Assembly (NCBI GenBank): GCA_965225895.1
Contig: CBDDBR010000011.1
Location: 1,674,001 to 1,738,000 of the forward strand
Origin: Endobugula sp965225895
GTDB lineage: Bacteria; Pseudomonadota; Gammaproteobacteria; Pseudomonadales; Cellvibrionaceae
Length of the DNA: 64,000 bases
Reading direction: 5' to 3'
Shown: positions 46,273-56,060 of the stretch, piece after piece
How positions within the stretch are numbered: the stretch's first letter is position 1
How the letters are laid out: each line of letters opens with the position of its first letter
Translations under genes and position numbers: made by a program
The notes under the pieces: generated by a model
Databases searched by the model: none
What the model saw: the letters and a program-made list of their open reading frames with translations, nothing else
What the model was told of the DNA's origin: nothing

Positions 46273-47136
46273 ATGAACACGCAATTAGTCATTATTAGCG
46301 GACGCTCTGGATCGGGAAAAAGTACAGCGCTACATGTACTAGAAGATATTGGCTTTACCTGTATAGACAACCTTCCCGCATCGCTACTGCCATCATTAGC
46401 AGAAAATAGCGAACGTCTTAGCGGCATGCGTTATGCTGTCAGTATTGATGCGCGCAACCACACGTGTGATTTACAGCAAGCACCCGAAATTATTTTACGT
46501 TCACCCATACAACACCTCAGTTATAAAATATTATACTTAGACGCTAACGATGACACACTACTCAAACGCTTTAGCGAAACACGACGCAAACATCCATTAA
46601 GCGATGAAAAAACCGATCTACACCAAGCGATCCAACAAGAAAGCCAGCTCTTAAAACCTATTTTTGAACTCGCTAACATCTCTATTGATACTAGCGAGAT
46701 GGGCTACCATGACTTACGCGACTTTATTAAACAACGCTTTTTGAGCACGAATGAAGATAATGCAGCGGTTTTATTTCAATCATTTGGCTTTAAATACGGT
46801 CTACCAAAAGATGCTGACCTAGTATTTGACGTGCGCTGCCTACCTAACCCCCACTGGCAAACAGAGCTACGTTCACTCACAGGACAAGACACGGCCGTAA
46901 AAAATTATTTAAGCCAACAACCGCAAGTGAATGATATGCTTCAAGACATACAACAATTTCTTGAACGTTGGCTACCTCGCTATAAAGAAAATAATCGCAG
47001 TTACATCACCATTGCCATTGGCTGTACTGGTGGGCAACATCGCTCAGTGTATTTATGTGAACAACTCAGTGCGTACTTTTCTCAAGCCAGCAGTAATATA
47101 CAGTTACGCCACAGGGAATTACTTAAAAATGATTAG
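46273..47136 (+). CDS. rapZ: RNase adapter protein RapZ
   Basis: RapZ senses glucosamine-6-phosphate and guides RNase E to the sRNA GlmZ in enterobacteria, so it controls supply of amino-sugar precursors. N-terminal P-loop IISGRSGSGKSTALHVLED; C-terminal ligand-binding domain with the LAIG-like IAIGCTGGQHRSVYLCEQL motif (about 250-268). 287 residues. Whether a GlmZ-like RNA exists here is unknown. The end overlaps npr by eight nt. Confidence 0.95.
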   Translation: MNTQLVIISGRSGSGKSTALHVLEDIGFTCIDNLPASLLPSLAENSERLSGMRYAVSIDARNHTCDLQQAPEIILRSPIQHLSYKILYLDANDDTLLKRFSETRRKHPLSDEKTDLHQAIQQESQLLKPIFELANISIDTSEMGYHDLRDFIKQRFLSTNEDNAAVLFQSFGFKYGLPKDADLVFDVRCLPNPHWQTELRSLTGQDTAVKNYLSQQPQVNDMLQDIQQFLERWLPRYKENNRSYITIAIGCTGGQHRSVYLCEQLSAYFSQASSNIQLRHRELLKND

Positions 47137-47398
47137 TAAACCATTAGTAATTATTAATAAACTTGGCTTGCACGCAAGAGCGTCAGCAAAGTTGACGAAT
47201 CTCGCCGCTAAATTTTCTAGCACGGTAGAATTAACGGCCAACAATAAAACGGTTGATTGCAAAAGTGTAATGTCTCTCATGTTACTCGCCGCTAATCAAG
47301 GTACCAATGTCGAATTACGTGTTGATGGAAAAGATGAGAGCGCAGCATTTGATGCCATAGAAGCATTAATTAATAATCGATTCGACGAAGCAGAATAA
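47129..47398 (+). CDS. ptsO: Nitrogen-PTS phosphocarrier NPr
   Basis: NPr is the HPr-like carrier that passes phosphate to PtsN. The active His15 is in NKLGLHARAS, and the regulatory Ser region reads CKSVMSLMLLAANQGT. 89 residues. The open frame runs far upstream within rapZ; ATG 47129, eight nt before the rapZ stop, gives the family N-terminus. Followed 18 nt later by mgtE. Confidence 0.95.
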   Translation: MISKPLVIINKLGLHARASAKLTNLAAKFSSTVELTANNKTVDCKSVMSLMLLAANQGTNVELRVDGKDESAAFDAIEALINNRFDEAE

Positions 47399-47416
47399 TA
47401 AATAAGTGATAACACC

Positions 47417-48784
47417 ATGCCTTCTACCGAACAAGAACAACTAGATAACACGCAAGCTCACCTTAGCTACCTAAGCGATATTTTAGATAATAATGGTGAA
47501 ATGCGATCGGTTAAACGTATGCTCAATGGTTTAAAACCCATTGATATCGCTCGCCTACTAGAATCATCGCCGCCTCCTTCTCGTAAAATTATTTGGTCCA
47601 TGATAGAGGACCACAAACGAGGAGAAGTACTACAGGAAATTTCGGATGAGCTAACAGGGCAAATACTCAAAACCATGAATACACAAGAGGTCGCGGATAT
47701 CACCGAAGACCTCGATGTGGATGATGTCGCTGACATATTACAACAGCTACCCGATCGTATTATTCAAGAAGTATTAGAAGCCATGTCCGAGCAAAATCGC
47801 TCGCGGGTAGAAACCGTTCTATCGTACGAAGAAGATACTGCCGGTGGTTTAATGAATACCGACATTATCACCGTACGCCCTCGCTTTACATTAGATGTAG
47901 TCATTCGTTATTTGCGCCGACATGATGAAATTCCTCAATCAACAGATCAGTTATTTGTCGTCAATCAGCATGATGTATTTTTAGGTACATTATCCATGAG
48001 TAAACTACTCACCTCTGATCCCAATATCACTGTACGGGAAATCATGAGTACTGACGTAGAGGCTCTGAACGTCAACCTTGAAGACAGTAAAGTAGCGCAA
48101 TTGTTTGAAAAAAATGACTGGATATCCTCTGCCGTCGTTGATGATAACAATAAAATCATGGGTCGTATTACCATTGATGACGTAGTTGACGTTATCATAG
48201 AAGATGCCGATCACTCATTAATGAGCCTCGCAGGCTTGGATGAGGATGAGGACACGTTCGCTCCTCTTATTCGTACAACCCCTAGACGCGCTGTATGGCT
48301 AGGTATTAACTTACTAACAGCCATTTTAGCTTCATCAGTTATTAATATTTTTCAAGATACTATTGATAAAGTCGTTGCACTCGCCGTACTGATGCCTATT
48401 GTTGCCAGTATGGGCGGCGTTGCTGGCAGCCAAACATTAACCGTTGTGATACGAGGTATGGCTCTAGGAAAAATAGGCCCAAGCAACCAAGGCTGGCTAT
48501 TAACACGCGAAATACTTTCAGGCTTTCTCAATGGCTTACTATGGGCTGCCGTATTAGGCGGTGTTACTGCATGGTGGTTTAACGATATAACGATGGCTCT
48601 CATTATTGCAGCAGCAACACTCATCAACTTACTGACCGCCGCTATAGGGGGCACGTTACTCCCCGCCATTTTAAAACGCTGCGGCGCAGATCCCGCATTA
48701 TCTGGGGGCGTAGCACTTACCACACTCACTGACGTGGTAGGGTTTTTATCATTTTTAGGTTTAGCCACCGCGTTTTATTTATAA
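47417..48784 (+). CDS. mgtE: Magnesium transporter MgtE
   Basis: MgtE is a Mg2+-selective, dimeric inner-membrane channel gated by Mg2+. An N-terminal superhelical domain (about residues 30-130, IARLLESSPPPSRKIIWSMI), two CBS domains (about 140-265) and five C-terminal helices are visible; the pore-region motif is PIVASMGGVAGSQTL. 455 residues, typical. It follows ptsO closely and may be part of the same transcript. Confidence 0.96.
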   Translation: MPSTEQEQLDNTQAHLSYLSDILDNNGEMRSVKRMLNGLKPIDIARLLESSPPPSRKIIWSMIEDHKRGEVLQEISDELTGQILKTMNTQEVADITEDLDVDDVADILQQLPDRIIQEVLEAMSEQNRSRVETVLSYEEDTAGGLMNTDIITVRPRFTLDVVIRYLRRHDEIPQSTDQLFVVNQHDVFLGTLSMSKLLTSDPNITVREIMSTDVEALNVNLEDSKVAQLFEKNDWISSAVVDDNNKIMGRITIDDVVDVIIEDADHSLMSLAGLDEDEDTFAPLIRTTPRRAVWLGINLLTAILASSVINIFQDTIDKVVALAVLMPIVASMGGVAGSQTLTVVIRGMALGKIGPSNQGWLLTREILSGFLNGLLWAAVLGGVTAWWFNDITMALIIAAATLINLLTAAIGGTLLPAILKRCGADPALSGGVALTTLTDVVGFLSFLGLATAFYL

Positions 48785-48864
48785 TGCATTTATAGCACGC
48801 TGCTTATAACTCACTGACAAGCAAAATACTCATCAAAATATTTAATTAAAGGGTCATCTTAATC

Positions 48865-49416
48865 ATGAACAACGACAATACATACGATGATGAAGATGAT
48901 TTCATTATTAGCCGTACCGCACAAAAAAAATCTATGCAGATTTATATTGCTATCGGTGAAGAGCTACTCACATTAAGCCCATCTCAACTCAGTACCATCC
49001 CACTTGTAAAAGAATTAGATGATGCCCTACTCGTCGCCAAAAAAATTAAAGTCGGCAACGCTTTAAAACGACAAATGTCCTTTATTGGAAAACTCATTAG
49101 AAACAATAATCACGAAGACATACAAACTGCCCTCGATCGATTAAAACAGAAAAATGCAACATACGAGCATGTGACAAAATCAGCCGAGAAATGGCGCGAT
49201 AAAATACTCACCGAACCAAGCGCCCTCTCTGATTTTATTGCCACTTATTCACAATGCGATCGTCAAAAGCTGAATCAACTCGCACGCAATGCGATAAAAG
49301 AAGTGAAAGCACAAGAAAGTGCAGAGCAAAACGGCACTGAAAAAACACCATCCAAACACAAAAAATCACTATTTAAACTGATTCGTGTTGTCATGGTAGA
49401 ACATGAAACAGAATAA
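48865..49416 (+). CDS. darP: Ribosome-associated protein DarP (YjgA)
   Basis: DarP (YjgA, DUF615) associates with late 50S precursors. The sequence has the family arrangement: an acidic N-terminus, a KSMQIYIAIGEELLTLSPSQLSTIPL segment, a basic QMSFIGKLIRNNN region, and the C-terminal YSQCDRQKLNQLARNAIKE motif. 183 residues. Convergent with yhdP, 12 nt apart. In pseudomonads it adjoins pmbA/tldD, which are not here. Confidence 0.92.
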   Translation: MNNDNTYDDEDDFIISRTAQKKSMQIYIAIGEELLTLSPSQLSTIPLVKELDDALLVAKKIKVGNALKRQMSFIGKLIRNNNHEDIQTALDRLKQKNATYEHVTKSAEKWRDKILTEPSALSDFIATYSQCDRQKLNQLARNAIKEVKAQESAEQNGTEKTPSKHKKSLFKLIRVVMVEHETE

Positions 49417-49428
49417 ATAGTTAACGGA

Positions 49429-52400
49429 CTATTCTCCGCCATTCTCTAATGACTCACCGGATGGAATAAGCACTTCATCCGGCGAAACATTCACATCATT
49501 ATCAAACAGGCGAATAAACTTTACATCGGGGTCATTCCAACTCCCCTTAATGGCATAAGTTAAACTAGATACTTTATCGACTTGAGGCTTAAATATTTTA
49601 CTAACAATGTACACCCCCGCTGCCGCAGGTAAGCCCGCCGCAAACGCCGCCGCAAATGTTAAGTTACCCCCAACAGGCAAGGTCGTTACCAACACACTAT
49701 CAATACTTTCATTGGGGTAATCAATTTGACCCGCCAGCGTAAACTCACCCGATGGCCCCTTAAGAAATAATGGCTCTTGAAAATAAATAAAGCCGTCATC
49801 AAATACTAGTCGACTAGTTACATTGTCAAAAGCCATACCTTTTTTATAAAGATCCGAGAAATCTAACTTTAAGCGACGCGCCCATGTATTAAAGTTAAAT
49901 AAGCCTAAAAGACGTAAGGCCCCTGTTGATGATGCGTTATTAGTTTGCACAAACAAACCATTTTTTAATGACAGATAAGTATTACCTGTTAATCTCTTCA
50001 CAGCAAAATTAGCAGGCGAACCCTGCCAAGCCACATCAATAATTAATTCTGTTTCTTTACTTTTTACCAACGGGGGATAACCTAAATCCACAAAAAACTG
50101 TTCAATACCGCTACCCGATATCTCCCCGTTAAATTGACTATAAGACACAGAGTCTGCCGCATCTTTTTGCTTCACCCACAACAATGATGCCCCTTCACCT
50201 TTAGCAGCACCCAACAATGACATATCACTCTGGTTTCCATAAATATCGTGAATGTGAATACCATTTTCAACGGGCGTGATATCAAAACGCCACTGGCCTA
50301 ATGCTTTGTTTTGATAGCTCAAATCATCAATACGTATTTTGGCTCGCTTCACCAACGACACATCTACATCCGCTAACGGATCCACTGTATCATTCGCCGC
50401 CTCATTCACTGCTTGATCATCCTCTAGTGCAGCAATATGCAGGTAATCCAATTCAATATTAATTGGTTGAGTAAACGAATCATCGAACGCCACATCACCG
50501 GCTAACCAATCATTTTTCACCTTTGCTCGCCATTGATTCTCTCGCTTAGTACCAACGACATGCACTTTCGGTATTTGCTGGTCATTCATTTGTAATATAT
50601 CGGCGAATAGATCATAGCGAAGTATCGAAGCAGCACTTGATTGCTCCCGTGTATCATACTGGCTACGCGCCGCTTGACTCAAAATATATACTTGTTGCCA
50701 CTCATCAACCGCAACGTTATTTAACACAGCGGCAATAGATACCGTTTTATTTTCAATAGGAGGGAGCTGGGCTCGTTGACCTAAAGCCACAGCAGCCGAG
50801 GCGGGTTGATCGCCTAATACCAAGTGTGCATCTACCACATCATCTAACTGAAAATGATAGTTGGAAGCAGCAGAACGCAGATAAGCATTCACCGTTAAAT
50901 GACGAGTCTCAGCCGTTTTTTTATTTAACGGCTCAGGCAGTACACTTAACACCCCCTGTAAATTCGAGGTCATCACGAGCTTCGCCAAGTAATCATTATT
51001 TTCTATCGACTGTTTTTTTCTACTCTGTTGGGAAGTTTCTTGACGATTATCTAAAGGCACTTGCAATTCTAAAGCATAAGGTAAACGACCAGAAAGCAGA
51101 CTTAACTCAGGCACCTCTAGCCATTCAGACAATGGCTTAATCGCAACTTCACTACGCCCTTTCACTGAGATGTATTCGCCGTCGCCTTCATTATCCATCG
51201 TCTGATTTACGGTTATCGGTAGTAACTGATCAAATAAAACCAATGACAAATTATCGGTATACAGCCCCTGGGTTTCTGAATAAAACAATTCACCCTTTAC
51301 ATGCTTAAAGGATAATTTTTGCTGTGTTAAATGAATATTATTATCTAGAAACTGAATATCAACCTGTTGTTTAGGTGCAATGCCATCACCCACTGCGGTA
51401 TCTAATAAGGGAATATTGATATCTACATCAACACCAATGCGGCCATCTGCCGTCCATGTGGAAAATGTATCCCCCACTTTTTTACGTAAAAACGTATTAT
51501 TTAAATAGTACAAACCCAGATCTGCTGACACGGTACTTTTTACAGCTACATTCAATTCTTTTCTTTTGTCGCCTAGCCATGTTACCTGCAACGCTTCAAC
51601 TGGCTCATCACGAATATTCGCTTGATTAACAATCACCTGCGTATATTCGTTATCCACTAAGACATGCCCCGATGCATCCGTTAAGTCAGGCCAGTCTGCA
51701 CTGTATGCTAAATCCACATCATCTACATCTAAAAATAATTGAATACTACGCGCATTATTTTCATCAGAAAAACCACCACGGTAAATAAAACCCGCTTGTT
51801 CAACATTGCCTTTAAGCACACTAGCCGATAACCACTCCCTTAATGATTCAGGAACTTTTGTTGGAATAAATTGAAACGCATGTTCTGACTTACTCTCTTG
51901 TACGCCTATCTGTAAAATGAAATCACTTTTACGGCTATCTTTTTCCCATGGCAAATCCAGAAAGAAATATCCATTTGCCTGACCAAAAATAGAATCGCTA
52001 GTTAAATTGCTACTGTTAACAATAATTTGATTTCTGTCAGGAAACAAATGCCAAGCTACTTGCCCATAAATACTATCAAACAATAACGGCTGCTCATAAA
52101 CATTCGCAGGAAAAAACTGCAATTGCTTTGAGGACAGATCAATAAACCCACTCGACAAACTGGAAGAGAGATATCCATTCACACGCTGAATACCAGGAAT
52201 ATTTTCAAAGGGCTGTACTGAAGCGTCGTGAATATTGGCTGACACGACTGACGCTTTCCAGTCAGTCATATTTATATCTACGGAAAGCTGTGTTAAATGA
52301 CCTTGAGGCGCCATAGTATCAATCACAGCCTGCGCCTTTTCTTGCGTTAGTATATGTTTCTTTAGCCACGGCAACCATGCATCAATCACCAAACTATCAA

Positions 52401-53448
52401 CCAGCAATCGCCATTGACGCTCATCAGAACCATCAGGTATGACTGCCTCTAACGCCGCCTGATTGACCATTAACGTGTCATCTAACAAGACATCACGTAA
52501 ACCTAAAGACCATCCATTCACTGCGTCAAAACGCCCTTTCACCTGACTTGATATAGGAAAATTTAATAACGACGGCGTGGAGGTATCAGAAAAACCCGCC
52601 AGAGAAATATCACCCACAACATCAAAAATATTCTCTGATGTAAAATCAAACCACAAAGATGTACTCACTGTAGATGCGCTTGGCAGTATAGCAACGGAAG
52701 CCGACTTGTTTTCAGTCAAGCCACTCACAATATCCTCAATAGGAAACTCGTCTAAGCGCACAAAGCCCGACATATAATTGTCTTTTTTATCTCCACTTTG
52801 CTCTTCTAACACCAAAGTAAAAACGTCTTTGTTTTGCACCGATGCCGACGCTGTGAGCCGATGAAAATCGTCGGTATTTTCTATAGCTATAGAAGGAATT
52901 TGTGTATGAATAACTTTATTATTTGAAAAAGTAATATGTAAATTTGCGTTATGCAAATCAATTTGCGCTACTGTTTTAAATAACTCTGAAGGATGACGAT
53001 AACGCCAGCGCGAGTTTCCTTTTTGCGCCACAGGTAAACCTGCTATGCGCCACTGCCCTTGAGGGTTTTGTTCAAGATCAACATGAATATCCTTAAATAC
53101 AACGTTACGCCATACCCACTGATAATTCAAAACACTCTGTAATAAATCAACGGTAAAATCCGCATAAGCAACACGTAAATGTGCATCGCTAGTATAATCA
53201 TCCATGCCGCGTACAGATAAATCACTGACTAAAACATGAGGGCGCAAACCGTACCAGCTTGCGTCAACATGACCAATGCTCACCTGAGCATTCAATTCTT
53301 CGCTTAATAATTGCTCTATTGAGGGGCGTAAACTATTTATTTTAGGCGCGAGTAAACGCAAGGACTGAACCATGACAGCAATAACAATAACTGTAATAGC
53401 GAGTAAGTAATAATAATAGCGCGGGGAATGTGCAAAACGTTTTGGCAT
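49429..53448 (-). CDS. yhdP: YhdP family AsmA-like lipid-transport protein
   Basis: A 1339-residue envelope protein of the TIGR02099/YhdP family, proposed to move phospholipids from inner to outer membrane in E. coli with TamB and YdbH. One N-terminal helix (about residues 9-28) is followed by a very long periplasmic beta-rich stretch with repeated amphipathic strands; the AsmA-like C-terminal part includes GLFNFNTWARRLKLDFSDLYKKG and LAGQIDYPNESIDSVLVTTLP. Normal length for the family. It lies 153 nt after mreD, where maf and rng usually come first. Confidence 0.93.
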   Translation of the reverse strand: MPKRFAHSPRYYYYLLAITVIVIAVMVQSLRLLAPKINSLRPSIEQLLSEELNAQVSIGHVDASWYGLRPHVLVSDLSVRGMDDYTSDAHLRVAYADFTVDLLQSVLNYQWVWRNVVFKDIHVDLEQNPQGQWRIAGLPVAQKGNSRWRYRHPSELFKTVAQIDLHNANLHITFSNNKVIHTQIPSIAIENTDDFHRLTASASVQNKDVFTLVLEEQSGDKKDNYMSGFVRLDEFPIEDIVSGLTENKSASVAILPSASTVSTSLWFDFTSENIFDVVGDISLAGFSDTSTPSLLNFPISSQVKGRFDAVNGWSLGLRDVLLDDTLMVNQAALEAVIPDGSDERQWRLLVDSLVIDAWLPWLKKHILTQEKAQAVIDTMAPQGHLTQLSVDINMTDWKASVVSANIHDASVQPFENIPGIQRVNGYLSSSLSSGFIDLSSKQLQFFPANVYEQPLLFDSIYGQVAWHLFPDRNQIIVNSSNLTSDSIFGQANGYFFLDLPWEKDSRKSDFILQIGVQESKSEHAFQFIPTKVPESLREWLSASVLKGNVEQAGFIYRGGFSDENNARSIQLFLDVDDVDLAYSADWPDLTDASGHVLVDNEYTQVIVNQANIRDEPVEALQVTWLGDKRKELNVAVKSTVSADLGLYYLNNTFLRKKVGDTFSTWTADGRIGVDVDINIPLLDTAVGDGIAPKQQVDIQFLDNNIHLTQQKLSFKHVKGELFYSETQGLYTDNLSLVLFDQLLPITVNQTMDNEGDGEYISVKGRSEVAIKPLSEWLEVPELSLLSGRLPYALELQVPLDNRQETSQQSRKKQSIENNDYLAKLVMTSNLQGVLSVLPEPLNKKTAETRHLTVNAYLRSAASNYHFQLDDVVDAHLVLGDQPASAAVALGQRAQLPPIENKTVSIAAVLNNVAVDEWQQVYILSQAARSQYDTREQSSAASILRYDLFADILQMNDQQIPKVHVVGTKRENQWRAKVKNDWLAGDVAFDDSFTQPINIELDYLHIAALEDDQAVNEAANDTVDPLADVDVSLVKRAKIRIDDLSYQNKALGQWRFDITPVENGIHIHDIYGNQSDMSLLGAAKGEGASLLWVKQKDAADSVSYSQFNGEISGSGIEQFFVDLGYPPLVKSKETELIIDVAWQGSPANFAVKRLTGNTYLSLKNGLFVQTNNASSTGALRLLGLFNFNTWARRLKLDFSDLYKKGMAFDNVTSRLVFDDGFIYFQEPLFLKGPSGEFTLAGQIDYPNESIDSVLVTTLPVGGNLTFAAAFAAGLPAAAGVYIVSKIFKPQVDKVSSLTYAIKGSWNDPDVKFIRLFDNDVNVSPDEVLIPSGESLENGGE

Positions 53449-53601
53449 AACTAGCTCTCAAGATCCAGTACGGCACGTTGGCACTCATAATGTTTCGAGT
53501 ATGTTCTCATTGATTAATTCCACGCATTTACTGAAACACAATTATCTATCCAGAAAGCTGAACAATCACTGATAGCACAAGCAACATCACAAACAAGCAT
53601 A

Positions 53602-54069
53602 CTAAGGGATTCGCCAATAAATTTTAATTTTACGTAATGTAACCACTAAAACAGGCCAAATAACAGCGGTTAAAAGTGCAGTAAATAAGAAATTAGAACC
53701 CTCAACAGGCTTACCCATAAAACCACTCACCCAATTAGATACTAATTGGTAAATACCTATTAACACAAACACCCATGCTGCTTGCTGCCAAATATTATAA
53801 CCACGGATGCGCTGGTACGAAACGTGAGACACATATGCCACTAAGATCAAACCAATAGAATGATAACCCAGCGGCGATAGTGTGATAACGTCTAAGGCAA
53901 TACCAAAAACCCACGCATAAAAAACACCAAAATAATCGGGCGAATACGTTGCCCAATATACAACCAGCAGAGCAACAAACTCAGGACGCCAAGCTCGCCA
54001 CTCAAAAGGCAAAGGCACCATAGATAAAAACAAGGATAGAACTAATGAGGCCAACACTAACCAACGCAT
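53602..54069 (-). CDS. mreD: Rod shape-determining protein MreD
   Basis: MreD is a small inner-membrane partner of MreC in the elongasome. 155 residues with about five helices; LSPLGYHSIGLILVAYVSHVSYQRIRGYNIWQQ is the best conserved region. It starts two nt after mreC. Sequence similarity in this family is low, so the call leans on topology and position. Confidence 0.93.
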   Translation of the reverse strand: MRWLVLASLVLSLFLSMVPLPFEWRAWRPEFVALLVVYWATYSPDYFGVFYAWVFGIALDVITLSPLGYHSIGLILVAYVSHVSYQRIRGYNIWQQAAWVFVLIGIYQLVSNWVSGFMGKPVEGSNFLFTALLTAVIWPVLVVTLRKIKIYWRIP

Positions 54070-54071
54070 CG

Positions 54072-54917
54072 CTACGGTTCCTTATTAGCTGACTCAACCG
54101 CATCATTAAATACTAACAACACATATCGACTACGGTTCAATTGCGCTGTAGGCGTTGCATACACTGTAGCAAAAGACTGTCCAGGATCATTTTCTAGTGA
54201 CTGCACGGTAGCCACAGGATACCCTGCGGGAAATCGGCCACCCAAACCTGAACTCACTAACAAATCACCTTCTTTAATATCCATAGTACTGGGTACATAA
54301 CGTAATCGTAAACGGTATAAATCACCCGTTCCTTCTACGACAGTACGTACGCTGTTACGGCTAATCTGTACTGGAATTGCGTGAGAATCATCCGTAATAA
54401 ATAACGCCTCCGCCGTGTTATAGGTGACAGAAACAATCTGCCCCACCAAACCAAAAGCATCAAGTACCGCCTGCCCTGCATAAACACCATCTTGGCTGCC
54501 TTTGTTCACAATCACTTTATGTACTTTAGGATCAGGGGAAATGCCAATTAGCTCTGCAACCAGCACCCGATCTTCCAATAATTCAGACGAATTCATCAAA
54601 GCACGTAAGCGGTTGTTTTCACTGGATAAAGCATGCATTTTTTGTAACTGCCCACTTTGTACCAACACTTGCTCACGCAACTGTTCGTTTTCGGTCATCA
54701 GTTGTTGACGAGAAGATACATTTTCTTCAAACCACTCAACAACATACTGGGGCGCATGGCTCACCCAATAAAAAGGCGTAGCAATTGAATTTACATAATT
54801 ACGTAAAGGCGAGAAATAATCGGTATAACGCCCTATGCCTAAAAAAATCAACGACAATAGAACGAGAACAACTAATCGAGAAAAGTAAGAAGGGCCTTTA
54901 CTGAATAACGGTTTTAT
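54072..54917 (-). CDS. mreC: Rod shape-determining protein MreC, apparent AUA start
   Basis: MreC is a bitopic elongasome protein that activates the RodA-PBP2 synthase. A standard MreC N-terminus lies upstream of every canonical start codon in this frame: reading from ATA at 54917 gives (M)KPLFSKGPSYFSRLVVLV, which lines up residue for residue with the recalled E. coli start MKPIFSRGPSLQIRL. The frame is closed by TAA four bases further up (54921-54923), and the first possible canonical start, TTG 54857, would delete 20 residues including the tail and half the membrane helix. Then come a coiled coil (VSSRQQLMTENEQLREQV) and two beta barrels ending near ARPTAQLNRSRYVLLVF-type sequence. 281 residues. 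Confidence 0.9.
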   Translation of the reverse strand: MKPLFSKGPSYFSRLVVLVLLSLIFLGIGRYTDYFSPLRNYVNSIATPFYWVSHAPQYVVEWFEENVSSRQQLMTENEQLREQVLVQSGQLQKMHALSSENNRLRALMNSSELLEDRVLVAELIGISPDPKVHKVIVNKGSQDGVYAGQAVLDAFGLVGQIVSVTYNTAEALFITDDSHAIPVQISRNSVRTVVEGTGDLYRLRLRYVPSTMDIKEGDLLVSSGLGGRFPAGYPVATVQSLENDPGQSFATVYATPTAQLNRSRYVLLVFNDAVESANKEP

Positions 54918-54924
54918 AGCTTAT

Positions 54925-54929
54925 CTCCT
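54925..54929 (-). promoter_or_regulatory. Ribosome-binding site that fixes the mreC AUA start
   Basis: AGGAG on the minus strand is separated by exactly seven nt (ATAAGCT) from the ATA at 54915-54917. No other purine-rich site stands at a suitable distance from a canonical start codon in this frame. Confidence 0.75.
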
Positions 54930-55019
54930 GGCAACACAATCTGACAAAATATAAGTTGATACCACTTAATCTTTCAGCCATTAAGACCCTAGGATCATCA
55001 CAATAGATGACAGGTTAAT

Positions 55020-56060
55020 TTAAAATTCTAGAAAATCCATACTGCGGTCATCCATCCACTCCATTGCTACACCACCACCTCGGGCAACACAAGTAAGAGG
55101 ATCATCAGCAACAATCACAGGCAAGCCTGTTTCCTCTGCCAATAATAAATCGATGTCGCGTAATAACGCACCACCGCCCGTTAATACCATACCGCTCTCA
55201 GCAATATCAGACGCCAATTCAGGTGGCGATTGCTCTAAAGCACTTTTTACTGCTTGCACAATACCCGCTAAAGGCTCTTGTAACGCTTCTAAGACTTCAC
55301 CGCTGCTCAATGTAAAACTACGCGGCACACCTTCTGCCAAGTTACGACCACGCACATCAATATCGCGCGACTCGCTACCCACATAGGCGCAGCCTACTTC
55401 TTGCTTAATTCTTTCTGCCGTAGCATCACCAATCACACTACCGTAATGACGACGTACATAATTGACAATAGATTCATCAAAGCGATCACCACCAATACGG
55501 ATAGAATCAGAATACACCACACCGTTCAGTGCAATCACCGCAATCTCAGTCGTACCACCACCGATATCAACTACCATTGAACCGCTAGCTTCGGCAACAT
55601 TTAAACCCGCACCAATCGCTGCTGCACGGGGCTCTTCAATTAATCGTACTTCACGAGCGCCTGCACCTAATACCGATTCACGAATCGCTCTCTTTTCTAC
55701 TTCTGTCGATAAACATGGCACACAAACCAATACGCGAGGACTCGGTTGAAACCAGCTATTTTCGTGTACTTTGCGCATAAAGTGCTGCAACATTTTTTCA
55801 GTCACTTGAAAATCGGCAATCACACCATCTTTTAACGGGCGAATCGCTGTAATATTACCCGGCGTACGACCCAACATACGTTTAGCTTCAGCACCTACCG
55901 CCTGCACTTGTTTTTGACCATTGTGTGTGCGAATAGCCACCACAGATGGCTCATCTAGAATAATGCCTTTTTCTCGTACATAAATCAGCGTATTCGCTGT
56001 ACCCAAGTCGATAGAAAGATCGTTAGAAAACAGACCTCGAAGACGTTTCATTTTAAACAT
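55020..56060 (-). CDS. mreB: Rod shape-determining protein MreB
   Basis: MreB is the actin homologue that orients lateral wall synthesis in rod-shaped cells. The N-terminus NDLSIDLGTANTLIYV, the phosphate-2 motif VVDIGGGTTEIAVI and adenosine motif GMVLTGGGALLRDIDLLLAEETGLPV are intact. 346 residues, normal; an AGGTGA site precedes ATG 56060. First gene of mreBCD, divergent from gatC. Confidence 0.98.
   Translation of the reverse strand: MFKMKRLRGLFSNDLSIDLGTANTLIYVREKGIILDEPSVVAIRTHNGQKQVQAVGAEAKRMLGRTPGNITAIRPLKDGVIADFQVTEKMLQHFMRKVHENSWFQPSPRVLVCVPCLSTEVEKRAIRESVLGAGAREVRLIEEPRAAAIGAGLNVAEASGSMVVDIGGGTTEIAVIALNGVVYSDSIRIGGDRFDESIVNYVRRHYGSVIGDATAERIKQEVGCAYVGSESRDIDVRGRNLAEGVPRSFTLSSGEVLEALQEPLAGIVQAVKSALEQSPPELASDIAESGMVLTGGGALLRDIDLLLAEETGLPVIVADDPLTCVARGGGVAMEWMDDRSMDFLEF

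Noticed and set aside
48352..48768. 138-codon antisense frame within mgtE
   Set aside because: Opposite strand of conserved membrane helices; composition is explained by the MgtE codons.
53451..53510. 19-codon frame just upstream of yhdP
   Set aside because: Too short to judge, no similarity to maf or rng remnants, and only a weak GGA upstream; could be a leader peptide but no support.
54072..54857. MreC starting at TTG 54857
   Set aside because: This would remove the cytoplasmic tail and half the membrane helix, and there is no ribosome site before it, while AGGAG and the conserved KPLFSKGPS lie upstream.
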